Shown here in pieces: positions 5,896-11,914 of a DNA stretch of 11,914 nucleotides (its first letter is position 1; every line of letters starts with the position of its first letter). A program made the translations under genes and the position numbers. The notes beneath the pieces were generated by a model. That model was not told the origin of the DNA. It saw only the letters and a program-made list of their open reading frames with translations, and searched no databases. The stretch comes from Candidatus Endomicrobiellum dinenymphae (GTDB lineage: Bacteria > Elusimicrobiota > Endomicrobiia > Endomicrobiales > Endomicrobiaceae): assembly GCA_020328135.1 (NCBI GenBank), contig JAIXNA010000011.1, positions 1 through 11,914 of the forward strand, in the 5' to 3' direction.

Positions 5896-7757
5896 GTGAG
5901 TAAAGTTAAATTTGTATTTTGTACGCATAATCATCAGCCGGTTGGAATTTTTGATTGGGTGTTTGAAAAAGCCTACCAAGTTGCCTATAAGCCGTTTGAG
6001 GATGTTTGTTATATCATCAAAAATAAAGTGAAATTTTGCATGTAAGCGGAATATTGTGGGAGTATCTGGAAAAGAACACGCGGATTATATCAATGATGTA
6101 AAGCGACTTATTGAAAAAGACAATTTAGAGATATTGTACGGGGGTTATTATGAGCCGTTAATGTCCGCAATCCCAAATAGAGATAAAATAGGTCAGATAG
6201 ATAAGATGAATTCCTAGATAAAAAAAAGAAACCAAAGGACTTTGGCTTGCCGAAAGAGTGTGGGAACCAGGCATAGCAAAAGTTTTATCCGAGAGCGGAA
6301 TAGATTACACAGTGTTAGACGATTTTCATTTTGTTGCTACAGATCAGGTACGGACACGGAAAACTAGACGGACACTACTCCACGGAAGAAGAAAGATACA
6401 ATCTGCATATTTTTCCTATAAGTCAGAAGAGGCATCTGATACCTTTTGTCAACGTGGAAGAAATTATAGAATGCTTTAAAACTCTTATGGCAGACAATGG
6501 CGAGAAATTTGGTATGTGATTGAGCGCTTATAAACATGTTCATGAAAATCAATGCTTTGAATGTTTTTACGATTTTGGAGGAGAATTCTGATATAGTGGG
6601 GACTGTAAATTTTTCAAAAATTTTAAAAACGAAAAAATCATCCGGCAGAATTTATCCGCCTTGCGCTTCTTATTTCGAAATGTCTCAGTGGTCTTTGTCC
6701 ACGGAAGCCCAACAAACTTTTGAAAATGTTTTAGACCGGCATGGTGTCGATATTAAAGTAAAAAGATTTTTGCGTGGAGGATTTTGGAGAAATTTCTTAA
6801 CAAAATACGAAGAAGTAAATAATATGCATAAAAAGATGATTTACGCAAGCCGTAAAGTAAAAAAATATGTTAACAGCGGCAATCATCATTTTGAAGAGAT
6901 ATCAAATAGTTTGTATGCAGGTCAGTGTAATTGTGCATATTATTGGCATGGAGTTTTGGCGGATTTGTATTTACCTCATTTAAGAAATGCGGTATATAAT
7001 ATACTTTTGAGAACTGAAAATATATGCAATAAGTTGCTGCTTAAAAAGCGGCATGGAATGTTTTTGATTTTAATTGCGATTCAGTTGAAGAGTGTTTGCG
7101 TGGGAGTAAAACTCAAAGTATTTATGCCCCCCCGAAAGACAGCGGTTCAATTTTTGAGTGTGATATTTTTAAAATTCATCATAATCTTCTTGACGTTTTA
7201 ACAAGAAGACAGATGAATCTGAAGTGCAACTATACGTGGCGATGCAATAAGAGCGAAAGAGACTGATCTTGATAAATATTTAGTGTTACGATAATTGCAG
7301 AAGGCTTCTTTAATATATCATTTTTTGCAAATGGATTGTACGATGTAAAACTAGAACATACAAGACAATTTTTCAAAAAAGTCTAGACTTATTCTTCAAA
7401 AATACGGCAAGATTAACGGCAGAGATGTTAAGATTGTAAAAGAGATTTTTGCCTTTTTCAAATGGATATAGCGTTGACTATACAATAAAAACAAGAGATG
7501 GTTTTAGAGATTTAGAAAATGTCAATATTTGGAAGAGGTATGACGATCATTTAAAATAGAACTTGAAACTAAATTTTCGGATAAAAGCGAACTGTTTGTA
7601 TATCCTATCGGGACTGTTGCGAATTCTGACAACGGATATGAGAAAACTTATCAGAGAACTGCCGTTGCTCCCATTGTGTTGTAAAGCGTAATATAGATCC
7701 CGGAGAAGTGAAAAAGTTTTTTTGGAAACGATTGTAAATTTTAAAAATCGTGGATAA
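5896..7757 (+). pseudogene. Degraded GH57 alpha-glucan enzyme (4-alpha-glucanotransferase/amylase type)
   Basis: About 1.86 kb (620 codons, near the 650-residue family length) reads as GH57 only by hopping frames. The N-terminus from GTG 5896 has CTHNHQPVGIFDW, then stops at TAA 6043. Later pieces are GILWEYLEKNT (about 6048-6080), NLEILYGGYYEPLMSAIPNR (about 6122-6181, stop 6215) and GLWLAERVWEPG (about 6240-6275). The last includes the Glu that is the nucleophile in the family. DNGEKFGM ends at TGA 6517, where Trp is expected. YPPCASYFEMSQWSLS, KRFLRGGFWRNF and CNCAYYWHGVLADLYLPHLR lie in 6536-7060. The C-terminal beta-domain continues in at least two more frames to 7757. I count about seven frame changes plus stops, so it is beyond sequencing error. 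The enzyme would have trimmed or rearranged alpha-1,4-glucans. Confidence 0.9.
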
Positions 7758-7760
7758 GTT

Positions 7761-8411
7761 ATGACAGAAAATATTATTTTTCTTGCATTTATTGGGGCTT
7801 TATGTAGTTCAGATATAACTGCTTTTGGACAATTCATGATTTGTCGTCCGATATTTTGCGCTCCCGTTATGGGTTTTTTAATGGGAGATATCGGCACTGG
7901 GCTTTGGATTGGTATGATTGTTGAAATGTTGTGGATAAATGCCATTCCTCTAGGCGTATCCATTCCTGTTGATGTATCTCTTATAGGTGTTTTATCAACA
8001 TTTTGGGTTTGTAAATATTTCTCAGGTTTTCAGGAAGCTGCAATACTGGGTATCATTTTAGCTGTGCCGTTTGCGTATTTGTATAGAGAAATAGATATTT
8101 CCGGAAGAAAGTTTAATACTAAAATAATGCGTTGGATAGAAAAAGGCATTGAGAGCGGAAAATATTGGCAGATAAATGCCGGTGTAATTACCGGTTTGTT
8201 ATTTTTTGTTCTAAGGGCTTTTTTGTTTTGCATATTTGCAATGATCGTTGGGGGTTGGATATATTTTAGTATTTATCCACAACTTCCTGAATTTGTTCTC
8301 TTGGGTTTTAAAAAGGCATGGTATTTGATGCCGATAGCCGGTTTTGGTATGATGATATATAATTTTAAAAGTGTAAAAATTCCACTTTTAAGGAACTCGC
8401 GCGATGATTAA
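7761..8411 (+). CDS. Mannose-family PTS EIIC (membrane permease)
   Basis: A 216-residue integral membrane protein of the EIIC-sorbose/mannose family, which with EIID forms the sugar channel. Seen are the N-terminal SSDITAFGQFMICRP (16-30), the GTGLWIGMIVEMLWINAIPLG region (about 45-65) with conserved IPLG/P(V/I)DV turns, and several hydrophobic stretches (about 5-15, 31-60, 70-105, 140-165, 185-200). It is somewhat shorter than the usual 230-265 residues. The ATG comes three bases after the apparent end of the GH57 pseudogene, with only a weak GGATAAG as ribosome binding site. Loss of upstream translation could thus matter for its expression. Its end overlaps EIID by eight bases. Confidence 0.9.
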   Translation: MTENIIFLAFIGALCSSDITAFGQFMICRPIFCAPVMGFLMGDIGTGLWIGMIVEMLWINAIPLGVSIPVDVSLIGVLSTFWVCKYFSGFQEAAILGIILAVPFAYLYREIDISGRKFNTKIMRWIEKGIESGKYWQINAGVITGLLFFVLRAFLFCIFAMIVGGWIYFSIYPQLPEFVLLGFKKAWYLMPIAGFGMMIYNFKSVKIPLLRNSRDD

Positions 8412-9192
8412 AATATATTCCAGAATGTTTGTAAGGAGTTTTTTCATACAAACACTATGGAACTATGAGCGAATGCAAAACATAGGATTTGTGTTTATAT
8501 TAAAACCTTTTTTGGATAAGGTTTATTTAAACGAAGATAAAAAGAAGGAAGCTCTTTTAAGGCATACAGGTCATTTTAATACGCATCCCTACATGTCGGG
8601 TGTAGTAGTTGCAATTGTTGCAAGTTTGGAAAAGAAAATAGCTGAAGATAGTGTTACCGATGAAAAATTGCCTGATGTTAACAACATAAAAGACACTATG
8701 GCGGGTCCGTTGGCGGCGCTGGGGGATTTATTTTTTTTTGGGACACTAAGACCTGCGATTTCATTTATAAGTATTTTTATATTGATATTTTTTGTCAAGG
8801 TACTAGACAGTCGTTTTGTTGATTGTGGCATTTTGATTCCTTTTGTTTTTATTGTTCTTTATAATGTTGTTCATATTGTTGCCAGATATCGGCTTATGTT
8901 TCTAGGTTTTAAATTTGGTAAGGAAAGTATATTCGTTTTATCAAGTTTTAAATTTTTATTAACGTTGACACGTCGCGGCGGTCTTATAATTGCAATAGCT
9001 ACGTTAGTTTTGCATTTTAGCGCTTTTGGTTTGGGGCTTAATGGAATGTTTTCCGACTCCAATGCACAGGATGCTATTGTGTATGGAATCGTGCTAGTGT
9101 GCTCAGTATTTGTGGCAAGCAGGTTTGGGGTAACCTTTTTATTTTACACCATAATATTGACATGTGTTTTGATATCATATTTGGGGATATGA
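8404..9192 (+). CDS. Mannose-family PTS EIID (membrane)
   Basis: A 262-residue EIID protein, partner of EIIC in the mannose-type permease. Hallmarks are RSFFIQTLWNYERMQNIGF (11-29), RHTGHFNTHPYMSGVV (53-68) and GPLAALGDLFFFGTLRP (101-117), followed by several hydrophobic segments in the C-terminal half (about 119-160 and 190-260). Length fits the family (about 260-280). The ATG lies inside the last codons of EIIC (eight-base overlap) with AAGGA at 8390-8394, indicating translational coupling. Its stop codon in turn overlaps the HPr leader. No lesion is visible, so the membrane part of the transporter is complete. Confidence 0.94.
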   Translation: MIKIYSRMFVRSFFIQTLWNYERMQNIGFVFILKPFLDKVYLNEDKKKEALLRHTGHFNTHPYMSGVVVAIVASLEKKIAEDSVTDEKLPDVNNIKDTMAGPLAALGDLFFFGTLRPAISFISIFILIFFVKVLDSRFVDCGILIPFVFIVLYNVVHIVARYRLMFLGFKFGKESIFVLSSFKFLLTLTRRGGLIIAIATLVLHFSAFGLGLNGMFSDSNAQDAIVYGIVLVCSVFVASRFGVTFLFYTIILTCVLISYLGI

Positions 9193-9194
9193 AA

Positions 9195-9458
9195 ATGAAA
9201 GAGAAAATTATTGTTGTTTCAAATAAGATGGGATTGCATGCAAGGCCTTCTGCTACGGTTGCGCAGACTGCAAGTAAATATAAATCTGCGGTTAGGATTT
9301 ATAAAGATGATTTTGAAGTTGACGCAAAAAGCATTATGGGTGTTATGACGTTGGCTGCGACTCACGGAAGCGAATTGAAATTTATTGCCGAAGGTCCCGA
9401 TGAAAATGAGGTTATAAATGCGATAGAAAATTTATTTAATTCTAATTTTAGTGAATAG
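9195..9458 (+). CDS. ptsH: Phosphocarrier protein HPr
   Basis: An 87-residue HPr. Starting at ATG 9195 places the EI-phosphorylated histidine at His15 (GLHARPSA, 13-20) and the HprK target at Ser46 (DAKSIMGVM, 43-51), exactly the canonical numbering. The GGGGA at 9183-9187 is seven bases from this ATG but only one base from the in-frame ATG at 9189. The frame is open upstream to 9099, but that part lies inside EIID and is not HPr-like. The first codon is two bases after the EIID stop. Possession of both His15 and Ser46, with hprK in the same array, argues that HPr is both energy coupler and regulatory sensor. Confidence 0.96.
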   Translation: MKEKIIVVSNKMGLHARPSATVAQTASKYKSAVRIYKDDFEVDAKSIMGVMTLAATHGSELKFIAEGPDENEVINAIENLFNSNFSE

Positions 9459-9466
9459 GAGTAAAA

Positions 9467-11212
9467 ATGCCCAACAGAAAAAACGTAATTTTCAAAGGTG
9501 TTGCGGTATCTTCGGGAATTGCCATTGGTAGAGTTTTTCTTCTTGAAGATGATGAATTTTGCCTTATTCACAAAGAAATTCCTGCAAATGCAAAAGATGC
9601 CGAAAAGAAACGTTTAGATGATGCTATTGAGAAAACAAGGACTGAACTTAAAATAATTTACGGAAAAATTCACGATATTCTTGGGGAGAGTTATTCCCAC
9701 ATAGCGAACGTTCATATTATGATTTTAGATGATCCATCTTTTAGGCGAGACATATATAAGCTTATAAATGACGGCGCTAACGCGGAGTATGCTGTTTTTA
9801 AAGTCTTAGATAAAATTATTCGTTCTTTTGAGACTATAAAAGATGATTATTTTAAGGAAAGAAAAGTTGATATCCAAGATGTTGGAAAGAAAATTCTAGG
9901 CAATCTTTTAGGAAAACAAAGAAAAAATCTCGCAAACCTAGGAGAAGATGCAGTAGTTGTATCGCACAATTTGACCCCCGCTGATACTGTCGCCATAAGA
10001 GAGAAACTAGTTAAAGGGTTTGTTACTGATATCGGTGGAAAAACTTCGCATACAGCAATTATGGCGCAAGGTCTTGCGATTCCGGCAATCGTAGGTTTAA
10101 AAGCAATATCTTCTCAGGCAAGGACAGGCGATATTATAATTTTAGACGGCGATAAAGGCGAGGTTATCTTAAATCCAACTCTGGAAATAGTGGAAAAATA
10201 TAAAAAAGAGTACGATGAACAGTCGGTAAAAAGAAAGGAATTAACGAAATTAAAAGATTTATCTGCTGAGACAACCGATAATCATAAGGTTTCAATTTTT
10301 GCAAATATTGACAACCCGGATGAAGTAGCGATTATATTAAAGAATGGGGCTACTGGTATAGGTCTTTACAGAACCGAATTCATGTATTTCAATCGCGATT
10401 CTATGCCTTCGGAGCAAGAACATTTTGAAAAATATTCTAAAGTAGTTAAAGAAATGTCTGCATATCCAACTATCATAAGGACTGTTGATTTGGGTGGCGA
10501 TAAACTTGCAAAAATGGGACTTTTAAATATCGAACAAGAGGATAATCCATTTTTAGGTTTAAGAGCTATAAGATTATGTCTTAAGTATCCTAAAATTTTT
10601 ATAGATCAACTACGCGGTATTTTAAAAGCGTCCGTGCATGGAAAAATTAGATTGATGTATCCTATGATATCTGGAATTGACGAACTTCGCGAAGCTAATG
10701 AAATTCTTGAAAGAGTAAAAGTCGATTTGAGAAAAGAAAATGTTGAGTTTGATGAAGAAATGGAAATTGGCGTAATGATAGAAGTGCCGTCTGCCGCCAT
10801 GATAATTGATATTATTGCCAAAGAAGTAGATTTTGTTTCGATAGGCACAAATGATTTAATACAATACGCCCTCGCCGTTGATAGGATAAATGAAAATGTG
10901 GCTAATCTTTATGACCCTCTGCACCCTGCTATTTTAAGATTTGTTAAACAGATTGTAAATGAATGTCATAAAGCAGGGATAAACGTAGGCATGTGCGGCG
11001 AAATGGCGGGCGACTCTTATTATACTCCAATACTTTTGGGTTTGGGGCTTGACGAGTTTAGCGTGTCGCCTGCCAAGGTTCCGACAATCAAGAGAGCTAT
11101 TAGAGGCGTATCTTTTACAGATGTTCAAAAAGCTGCTGACGAAATTTTAAAATGCGGCGATAAGGGGTCAATTGTAAAAATTCTTAATGCCATTAATGTT
11201 GTTGCTAATTAA
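9467..11212 (+). CDS. ptsI: PTS enzyme I (phosphoenolpyruvate-protein phosphotransferase)
   Basis: A 581-residue enzyme I of normal length. It autophosphorylates from phosphoenolpyruvate and passes the phosphate to HPr His15. The phospho-histidine is His195 in GGKTSHTAIMAQGLAIPAIVG-like context (190-210). The C-terminal PEP-binding barrel shows YRTEFMY (301-307), IRTVDLGGDK (337-346), NPFLGLRAIR (360-369), MIEVPSA (437-443), GTNDLIQYALAVDR (460-473), YDPLHPAI (482-489) and the catalytic Cys510 in GMCGEMAGD. AGGAG at 9457-9461 overlaps the HPr stop and serves the ATG eight bases after HPr. It is the last gene of the array. No clear rho-independent terminator follows. Confidence 0.97.
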   Translation: MPNRKNVIFKGVAVSSGIAIGRVFLLEDDEFCLIHKEIPANAKDAEKKRLDDAIEKTRTELKIIYGKIHDILGESYSHIANVHIMILDDPSFRRDIYKLINDGANAEYAVFKVLDKIIRSFETIKDDYFKERKVDIQDVGKKILGNLLGKQRKNLANLGEDAVVVSHNLTPADTVAIREKLVKGFVTDIGGKTSHTAIMAQGLAIPAIVGLKAISSQARTGDIIILDGDKGEVILNPTLEIVEKYKKEYDEQSVKRKELTKLKDLSAETTDNHKVSIFANIDNPDEVAIILKNGATGIGLYRTEFMYFNRDSMPSEQEHFEKYSKVVKEMSAYPTIIRTVDLGGDKLAKMGLLNIEQEDNPFLGLRAIRLCLKYPKIFIDQLRGILKASVHGKIRLMYPMISGIDELREANEILERVKVDLRKENVEFDEEMEIGVMIEVPSAAMIIDIIAKEVDFVSIGTNDLIQYALAVDRINENVANLYDPLHPAILRFVKQIVNECHKAGINVGMCGEMAGDSYYTPILLGLGLDEFSVSPAKVPTIKRAIRGVSFTDVQKAADEILKCGDKGSIVKILNAINVVAN

Positions 11213-11552
11213 GCGACAGTCTTGTTGATGTTTTGTGGCAACTATGAATGGGTTCGCGATGAATGCATGAAAAAAATTAGTATTATGTTTAATCTTTTTA
11301 GGAATTACAGAATAGAAGTTTTTCAGTATTTGCACATTGATTTTTCCAAAATTTATAGATATAACTTCTGCTTTTTTGTTGATGATTTTCATCGATACGG
11401 CACAACAGTATCGCTGTTGCTTTGTCAGCCAGCCTCACATTATGTCTATTTTGAGCTAACGCAATGTGCATCTCCATGGAACTAGCCGGCTGTCTCGTTC
11501 TGGCTCTTGTTTGCTTGCACAAACTTCTATGAGTGTCGCACATTAGTAAAAC
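11213..11552. other. 340-nt stretch with no convincing gene
   Basis: Open frames of about 75-87 codons exist on both strands, but none shows a family motif, a credible start with ribosome binding site, or continuity. A perfect six-base stem, CAACAG/CTGTTG with a five-base loop, lies at 11403-11419. It has no following T-run, so it is not a convincing terminator. The DNA around 11415-11545 is richer in G+C than its neighbours and may be a remnant of a lost gene or mobile element that I cannot identify. Confidence 0.5.
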
Positions 11553-11577
11553 TTGAACTTGGGTACAATCAACAAGC

Positions 11578-11605
11578 TTTACAATGTATACAAGACTATT
11601 ATTAT
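11578..11605 (+). promoter_or_regulatory. Sigma70-like promoter upstream of the antitoxin-like gene
   Basis: TTTACA (11578-11583) and TATTAT (11600-11605), each five of six to consensus, are separated by 16 bases. Transcription would begin near 11612, just before AAGGAG (11619-11624). That leaves a leader of about 18 nt before the expected start of the ribbon-helix-helix gene at 11631. This excludes the distant upstream ATG at 11553 as the natural start. Confidence 0.4.
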
Positions 11606-11630
11606 TATACTATGTGCTAAGGAGAGCTTT

Positions 11631-11756
11631 ATCAGAACTACTTTGGATTTACCCGAATCATTGGTTGGCGAGGCTATGGTTTTGACGCACATTGCAACAA
11701 AAACAGAACTTATTAAAATTGCTTTGGAAAATCTCTCATACAAAAAGAGAAAGTGA
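11631..11756 (+). pseudogene. Ribbon-helix-helix (VapB/DUF2191-like) antitoxin with lost ATG
   Basis: Forty-one codons reading (I)RTTLDLPESLVGEAM...TKTELIKIALENL match the N-terminal DNA-binding half of short VapB-type antitoxins, which normally begin MRTTLDLPEDLLEEAM. These proteins bind their own operator and neutralise a PIN-domain RNase toxin. AAGGAG (11619-11624) is six bases upstream, but the codon at the proper place is ATC (11631-11633) instead of ATG, and no other in-frame start lies between promoter and gene. The protein also ends at 41 residues after YKKRK, lacking the roughly 20-residue tail that usually grips the toxin. An IS200-type right end begins within about ten bases of the stop. 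No toxin gene is seen. Either broken, or started very weakly from AUC. Confidence 0.6.
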
Positions 11757-11764
11757 AATTATAT

Positions 11765-11784
11765 CCTCGCCCTTTAGGGCGAGG
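11765..11784. repeat. Perfect 8-bp hairpin, probable IS200/IS605 right-end structure
   Basis: CCTCGCCC-TTTA-GGGCGAGG forms a perfect stem with a four-base loop and is much more GC-rich than its surroundings. It lies about 55 bases beyond the stop codon of the IS200-type transposase fragment on the minus strand. That is the place where this family has its right-end recognition hairpin. There is no T-run on either side, so a simple terminator is less likely, though a bidirectional terminator role cannot be ruled out. Confidence 0.6.
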
Positions 11785-11840
11785 CTTCCTGTAATGACAA
11801 CGACGCGGCAACTGCCAACGATACGGCATAATTTAGCTCG

Positions 11841-11914
11841 TTATTCGCGAATATATCTTCTTATCGTTTCTTCATCAGCCATCTCCCAACTGTTTCAACA
11901 AAATACTCATTCAA
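11841..11914 (-). pseudogene. tnpA: IS200-type transposase (TnpA) C-terminal fragment, frameshifted, runs off the window
   Basis: On the minus strand, reading from the window edge, one frame gives EYFVETVGR and the next gives ADEETIRRYIRE before TAA at 11843-11841. Joined, they match the C-terminus of Y1 HUH transposases of IS200/IS605, usually YFVxTVG...(D/N)EETIRRYI(R/K)EQ. These enzymes excise and insert single-stranded DNA at hairpin-marked ends. A one-base frame slip lies around 11882-11887. The catalytic HUH and Tyr residues would be outside the window. The last Glu is followed by TAA where Gln is common, compatible with a CAA-to-TAA change. The element is probably dead but may still be mobilised in trans. 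Confidence 0.65.

Noticed and set aside
6258..7201. Separate small genes at 6258-6479, 6331-6519 and 6536-7201
   Set aside because: Each is a fragment of the same GH57 protein in successive frames, in the right order, so they belong to one pseudogene.
9099..9194. Longer HPr with a 32-residue N-terminal extension
   Set aside because: The extension overlaps EIID in another frame and has no HPr-like residues. Start 9195 gives canonical His15 and Ser46 numbering and good Shine-Dalgarno spacing.
11298..11543. Minus-strand 81-codon frame after ptsI
   Set aside because: No recognisable motif, no convincing start signal, and it overlaps an equally long plus-strand frame. Treated as unassigned DNA.
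11553..11630. Upstream ATG at 11553 as the antitoxin start
   Set aside because: It would add 26 residues unlike any antitoxin, and it lies upstream of the likely promoter. The Shine-Dalgarno fits 11631 only.

Overview
This window looks like part of the chromosome of an AT-rich bacterium with a decaying, host-associated style of genome. Genes are tightly packed, with stop/start overlaps and 1-23 nt gaps, on one strand. A 1.86 kb pseudogene and insertion-sequence debris sit among otherwise intact genes. The gene order hpf-ptsN-hprK-rapZ-EIIA(Man)-EIIB-EIIC-EIID-HPr-EI is typical of Gram-negative lineages such as deltaproteobacteria and relatives. Together with the decay, it reminds me of an Elusimicrobiota endosymbiont of the 'Candidatus Endomicrobium' kind. 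That assignment is inference from layout and recalled biology, not from a marker gene.

Left edge (1-365): the 3' end of hpf, the long-form ribosome hibernation factor, is present once in plausible context (192-347) and once as a detached direct copy (1-107). The two are joined by an inverted copy. This geometry looks more like a chimeric assembly or amplification junction than a natural gene arrangement.

Regulatory block (366-2628): PtsN-type EIIA, HPr kinase/phosphorylase (HprK) and RapZ are all intact and translationally coupled or nearly so.

Inserted block (2629-4955): a type II restriction-modification pair interrupts the expected rapZ-EIIA junction. The nuclease is strikingly HindIII-like and the adenine methyltransferase M.HindIII-like. 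A MITE-like element follows, with perfect 24-bp inverted repeats.

Sugar PTS block (4956-11212): mannose-family EIIA and EIIB, a wrecked GH57 alpha-glucan enzyme gene, EIIC, EIID, HPr and enzyme I. HPr keeps both His15 (EI phosphorylation) and Ser46 (HprK phosphorylation). The complete circuit EI -> HPr -> EIIA -> EIIB -> sugar through EIIC/EIID, with HprK control, is therefore encoded here, while the associated glucan-processing enzyme has been lost.

Right edge (11213-11914): about 340 nt with no convincing gene, then a promoter and a ribbon-helix-helix antitoxin-like gene. Its expected ATG reads ATC and its C-terminus is short. It abuts a strong hairpin and the frameshifted 3' end of an IS200-type transposase on the minus strand. 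No toxin gene is visible. Both edges sit at repeat or chimeric sequence, so the window may be a whole contig.
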